NCBI GenBank assembly: GCA_907165275.2
Contig: OU015652.1
Span: 2,557,001-2,621,000 of the forward strand
Source of the DNA: Zygaena filipendulae
Taxonomy: Eukaryota > Arthropoda > Insecta > Lepidoptera > Zygaenidae
Direction: 5' to 3'
DNA length: 64,000 nucleotides
In this document: positions 62,401 through 64,000 of the stretch, piece after piece
How positions within the stretch are numbered: position 1 is the stretch's first letter
Layout of the letters: each line of letters opens with the position of its first letter
Program-made: the position numbers and the translations under genes
The notes under the pieces: model-generated
What the model saw: only the letters and a program-made list of their open reading frames with translations
The model's database searches: none
What the model was told of the DNA's origin: nothing

Positions 62401-63379
62401 TGTGAGTGTTAACTAGATTTTTTGGAGGACAATACAAGATGTAATTTGACAAACAAAGGACGTTTTCGGACCTCTCCCCCTCGACCATCGATGAGATGTT
62501 ATGAAATTTGGTCGATACTCTCCCCATCCCTAATATCACATGAGATTTTTGAAAATGTGTATTTTTAATGTATTTAAATAATTTAATATGTGCCTGATTG
62601 CGTTGGATTAAAAAAAAAATCAAAATAGCAATTTCGCAATTTCAGTGTTTATTTTTGCCTAAAAAACATTAAGTTATATTTGAAGAGATCCCCCTCTCGC
62701 CCACGTGAGATTGAGAGAGGTTTTGGATATTTATTTATTTTTCATTTATTTATTTATTGCACATCCATTAAGTAACAAATGTTAAGATAGTTATTATTTG
62801 ACGTGAACCGAATCATTATCATCCTATTACTTTCCTTTTCCTATTACGCCCTGTATATACTTTATTGTACAACAATAAAGGTTACTAGAAATACTTGACG
62901 AAAGGCGGCCTTATTGGTAAAAGAGATTTTTTCAAGGCAACCTTGGATATTAAGGAAAAAATAATCATCTAAATAGGTGAAATGCAACAGTGGCTGTTTG
63001 TTATGTCAAAATATTAGGTTTTTTTTTACTAAATGCAAAGTTTAGCATCTGTTTGTTCCGGCTAATCTTCGAACCTGTTGGTCGGATTTTGATGGAACTT
63101 TCACGAGCATATAGCTTATACCTATTATTAGGAGTACCTAACTTAGGCTACTTTCATCAGCATTCCGATACCCCGAGGGTAGGTAAACCGCGGGAAAAGC
63201 TAGTATCCTATTAAAAATAATCACATCACTTTATGTTTTCTTTAAAGATGGTGTCGTTACTCATCGGCAGCATATACTTCGGCCAGCACCTCGACCAAGA
63301 TGGCGTGATGAACATCAACGGTGCCATTTTCATGTTCCTCACCAACATGACCTTCCAGAACATCTTCGCTGTAATCAAC
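44486..63379 (+). CDS. w: ABCG transporter white, nine coding exons, 3' end outside the window
   Basis: Exons: 44486-44563, 52658-52883, 53720-53958, 55706-55777, 57098-57277, 59204-59361, 61394-61574, 62225-62401, 63248-63379; phases agree and give 481 codons. White is an ABCG half-transporter that pairs with scarlet or brown-type partners to carry tryptophan- and guanine-derived pigment precursors into granules of eye and other cells. Seen: N-terminal EHEPLMASS, then SYGAIGG and [11 protein letters not shown]; Walker A GASGAGKT at 116-123; Q-loop QQQD at 163-166; signature ISGGE at 225-229; Walker B LMFCDE at 245-250; H-loop His282 in [10 protein letters not shown]; linker [14 protein letters not shown]; start of the membrane domain [23 protein letters not shown] and [13 protein letters not shown]. 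About 200 residues (rest of the membrane domain) are missing at the right edge. Intron 1 is 8.1 kb. ATG at 44486 follows TTATC; no earlier in-frame ATG is needed. The alternatives scarlet or ok fit the N terminus less well. Confidence 0.93.
46485..46842. mobile_element. Two Helitron-like copies facing each other
   Basis: Minus copy at about 46485-46640 (GTTCTCGCGGGAATCCCGGG to AACAAACAAAAA) and plus copy at about 46646-46842 (TCCGTATGTTATAAATGCGA to CGCGGTGGCTAG). Confidence 0.65.
46991..47095 (-). mobile_element. Helitron-like element, shortened
   Basis: CTAGCTGTTCCCCGCGG start; middle deleted between TACCCTATGCC and AAACAAATAAACTCAC. Confidence 0.65.
47996..48150 (-). pseudogene. C-terminal coding remnant of unknown origin
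   Basis: Minus strand reads an open stretch with [19 protein letters not shown] and [19 protein letters not shown], then a stop. Composition and lack of stops suggest former coding sequence, more GC-rich than its surroundings. Upstream the frame meets a stop. It could be the end of a retroelement protein or of a duplicated host gene; I do not recognise it. Confidence 0.4.
48236..48440. mobile_element. MITE of the TTAGTCCGTTTTGTAGAT family (partial)
   Basis: AGATAAAACGTATTAAAGTT through GTGACGTCACACTGAATTTC to TATTTTTTATTAATCTACAA. A GC-rich patch (CCGGCGCGCGGCGG) follows at about 48465. Confidence 0.55.
49007..49243. mobile_element. 237-bp palindromic MITE, copy 2
   Basis: Same length and ends as 34434-34670 (CCGCCGCACTCAGAGTCG / CGACTCTGAGTGCGGCGG), flanked by CTA and TTA. 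In white intron 1. Confidence 0.85.
50173..50271 (+). promoter_or_regulatory. Possible alternative promoter/first exon of white
   Basis: A GC-rich stretch (CGACCGTCTCGTCGCGTCGC) with an initiator-like TTCAGTC at about 50225 is followed by an open frame from ATG 50173 to CAG|GTACTC at 50271, 33 codons, ending in phase 0 and so compatible with white exon 2. No protein similarity supports it. Confidence 0.25.
51032..51248. mobile_element. MITE with GGGCCC termini, copy 2
   Basis: GGGCCCTTATTCATACTATG at the left and CATAGAGAATATGGGCCC at the right; body shared with 20442-20672. Confidence 0.7.
52323..52349 (+). mobile_element. 27-bp micro-insertion with perfect 8-bp target duplication
   Basis: Starts CAGAGAGAAAG, ends CACTACGTTTTA; GTCGTGCC lies directly before (52315-52322) and after (52350-52357). 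Same sequence as 27858-27883 but for one extra A. In white intron 1. Confidence 0.75.
53361..53538 (+). mobile_element. Helitron-like element in white intron 2
   Basis: TCCTATTATAAATGCGAAAG start, GTGGAACAGCTAG end. Confidence 0.7.
54088..54266 (-). mobile_element. Helitron-like element in white intron 3
   Basis: ACGGTTTCACCCGCG to ATAATAGTAAGGA; CTAG end lost. Confidence 0.65.
54324..54556. mobile_element. Copy of the GGACGCAGATAAGCAATA MITE, inverted
   Basis: GGACATAGATAAGCAATAAT left, TTGCTTATCTGCTTCC right; flanks GCAT and ACAT. Confidence 0.75.
55058..55291. mobile_element. Copy of the GGACGCAGATAAGCAATA MITE, AATT target duplication
   Basis: GGATGCAGATAAGCAATAAC left, ATTGCTTATCTATGTCC right; AATT on both sides. 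Confidence 0.8.
55457..55684 (+). mobile_element. tRNA-derived SINE, best copy
   Basis: TTAGCGCAGTAGGTCAC (A box) and GGTTCGAATCCCGG (B box), then a body ending GTGGATTATTATAATTAAA. The acceptor arms do not pair (GACCCTA against TGGCGGT), so it is a SINE head, not a tRNA gene. It lies just before white exon 4. Confidence 0.75.
56405..56605 (+). mobile_element. Helitron-like element, divergent subfamily
   Basis: ACTAATATTGTAAAGAGATA start; CCAATAGAAAGCCACGTTAC and GGTGTGAAACCGCGG-like end. Relative of 18410-18613. Confidence 0.55.
58375..58970 (+). repeat. Dispersed repeat of unknown class, split by a MITE
   Basis: Left part to CTACTTCTTCAA, right part from TTATGGCGAATCGCC; matches 28573-28850, which lacks the insertion. 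Confidence 0.6.
58485..58807. mobile_element. Complete MITE with GGCTAGTTTCCT ends (TTAGTCCGTTTTGTAGAT family)
   Basis: Inverted ends GGCTAGTTTCCT and AGGAAACTAGCC flanked by TA; inner inverted pair TTAGTCCGTTTTGTAGA / TATCTAACTGACGGACTAA. 323 bp, contains ATGACGTCACGCC. No coding capacity. Confidence 0.8.
59818..60119. mobile_element. MITE with GGGGGC ends, TTA target
   Basis: GGGGGCATCCATTATTTACG and CGTAATTAATGGCCCCC are inverted repeats, each flanked by TTA, a Harbinger-type target. 302 bp. In white intron 6. A degraded relative lies at about 62440-62710. Confidence 0.75.
60781..61081. mobile_element. MITE with CACTGTAA ends and a GC-rich core
   Basis: Left CACTGTAATATTGTAAATAC and right GTATTTACAATTTTACAGTG are inverted repeats of about 50 bp. 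The core (GCGCGAGCCGAGCGAGCG) is far more GC-rich than the white intron around it. Flanks TATAT and ACATA do not clearly match. Confidence 0.65.
62440..62710. mobile_element. Degraded relative of the 59818-60119 MITE
   Basis: Shares CTCGACCA, TCACATGAGATTTTTGAAAA and CCCACGTGAGATTG-type words; both ends eroded. In white intron 8. Confidence 0.5.
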
Positions 63380-63775
63380 GTGAGTTTTATCTCCCAACGT
63401 ACAATACCGTCTCTGAAAAAGTCAAACCGAAACGTTTGAACTCGCATATTTTTTTGACTAGCTATTGACTAATTATTTTATCGCTACTAGCTACTAGCTG
63501 TGCCCCGCGGTATCACCCGCACGAAACGTTTTTATAGTATACAACTTTTTTCCCGACATCCGATTTAAATGAAACAAAAACTAGGTATATGATGCTCCAG
63601 GTTAAGCATACCTAATCTAACAGTGAAAACTGCATAACATACAATCCATTCTGTAGATTCGTCTCCGAATCTCCGAATATCGGGGGAACTCCGAAATTAA
63701 CGCGATTGAAACCCTGAAGAACAGCTAGTTACAATACAATATGCCTTCAAGTCTTATTGATAACTGGACGCAGAT

Positions 63776-63986
63776 AAGCAATAAAATTAACCCACAAAAT
63801 TAAGTTATTGATTCAAAACGATTTATTGAGAGTCAGGGAACGTTTTTAATTATGTGTTTACCTTATTACATTGCTTAAATATGTAACATAAAAAACGTTG
63901 ATACAAAATGGCCCTCCTACTTTTAAAACACGATTTACTCAAAATTTCTCCAGTGTGGGTTAGCACACTATTGCTTATCTATGTCC
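63776..63986. mobile_element. Copy of the GGACGCAGATAAGCAATA MITE, AACT target duplication
   Basis: GGACGCAGATAAGCAATA left, ATTGCTTATCTATGTCC right; AACT directly on both sides. Last feature before the right edge, in the intron after white exon 9. Confidence 0.8.
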
Positions 63987-64000
63987 AACTATAATTATAC

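Overview
The window is nuclear DNA of an insect, almost certainly a moth or butterfly (Lepidoptera). Genes have many short GC-rich exons in long AT-rich introns with GT..AG borders. The predicted eye-pigment transporter fits the lepidopteran white protein as I know that family. Short 5'-TC...CTAG-3' Helitron-like elements of the kind known from Lepidoptera occur about every 2 kb. No prokaryotic feature was seen.

Layout. 1-845: a satellite with a 100-bp unit. 3757-8281 (-): NSUN5 rRNA cytosine methyltransferase in six exons with an unusual lysine-rich tail; one intron holds an intact VMA21 gene (7367-7717, -). 8282-12078: intergenic repeats and a THAP-like remnant. 12079-30639 (+): class IA PI3-kinase catalytic subunit p110 in 18 exons, complete at 1069 codons. 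Its intron 3 contains, on the other strand, an LRRC23-like radial-spoke gene (14755-17081). Its intron 9 contains an amplified copy array of its own exon end. 30.8-37.2 kb: no secure gene, several hairpin elements. 37527-43718: an intact BEL/Pao LTR retrotransposon with nearly identical LTRs and a 5-bp target duplication, inserted in a Helitron-like repeat. 44486-63379 (+): first nine coding exons (481 codons) of the ABCG transporter white; the remaining membrane part lies beyond the right edge.

The host genes are not an operon and do not form one pathway: rRNA modification (NSUN5), V-ATPase assembly (VMA21), insulin/growth signalling (p110), ciliary or sperm axoneme (LRRC23), pigment-precursor transport (white). 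What links them is architecture: two nested genes and introns that grew by transposon insertion.

The most unusual observations are (i) a 26-27 bp sequence inserted at two places, each flanked by a perfect 8-bp target duplication, with a third copy lacking one, which looks like a hAT-type element reduced to its two ends; (ii) the exon-derived 100-bp tandem array in the p110 gene, carrying nine extra splice-donor copies; (iii) the young BEL element with its empty-site paralogue in the same window. All exon borders are my reading of splice sites, reading phase and family similarity; no transcript or database was consulted.
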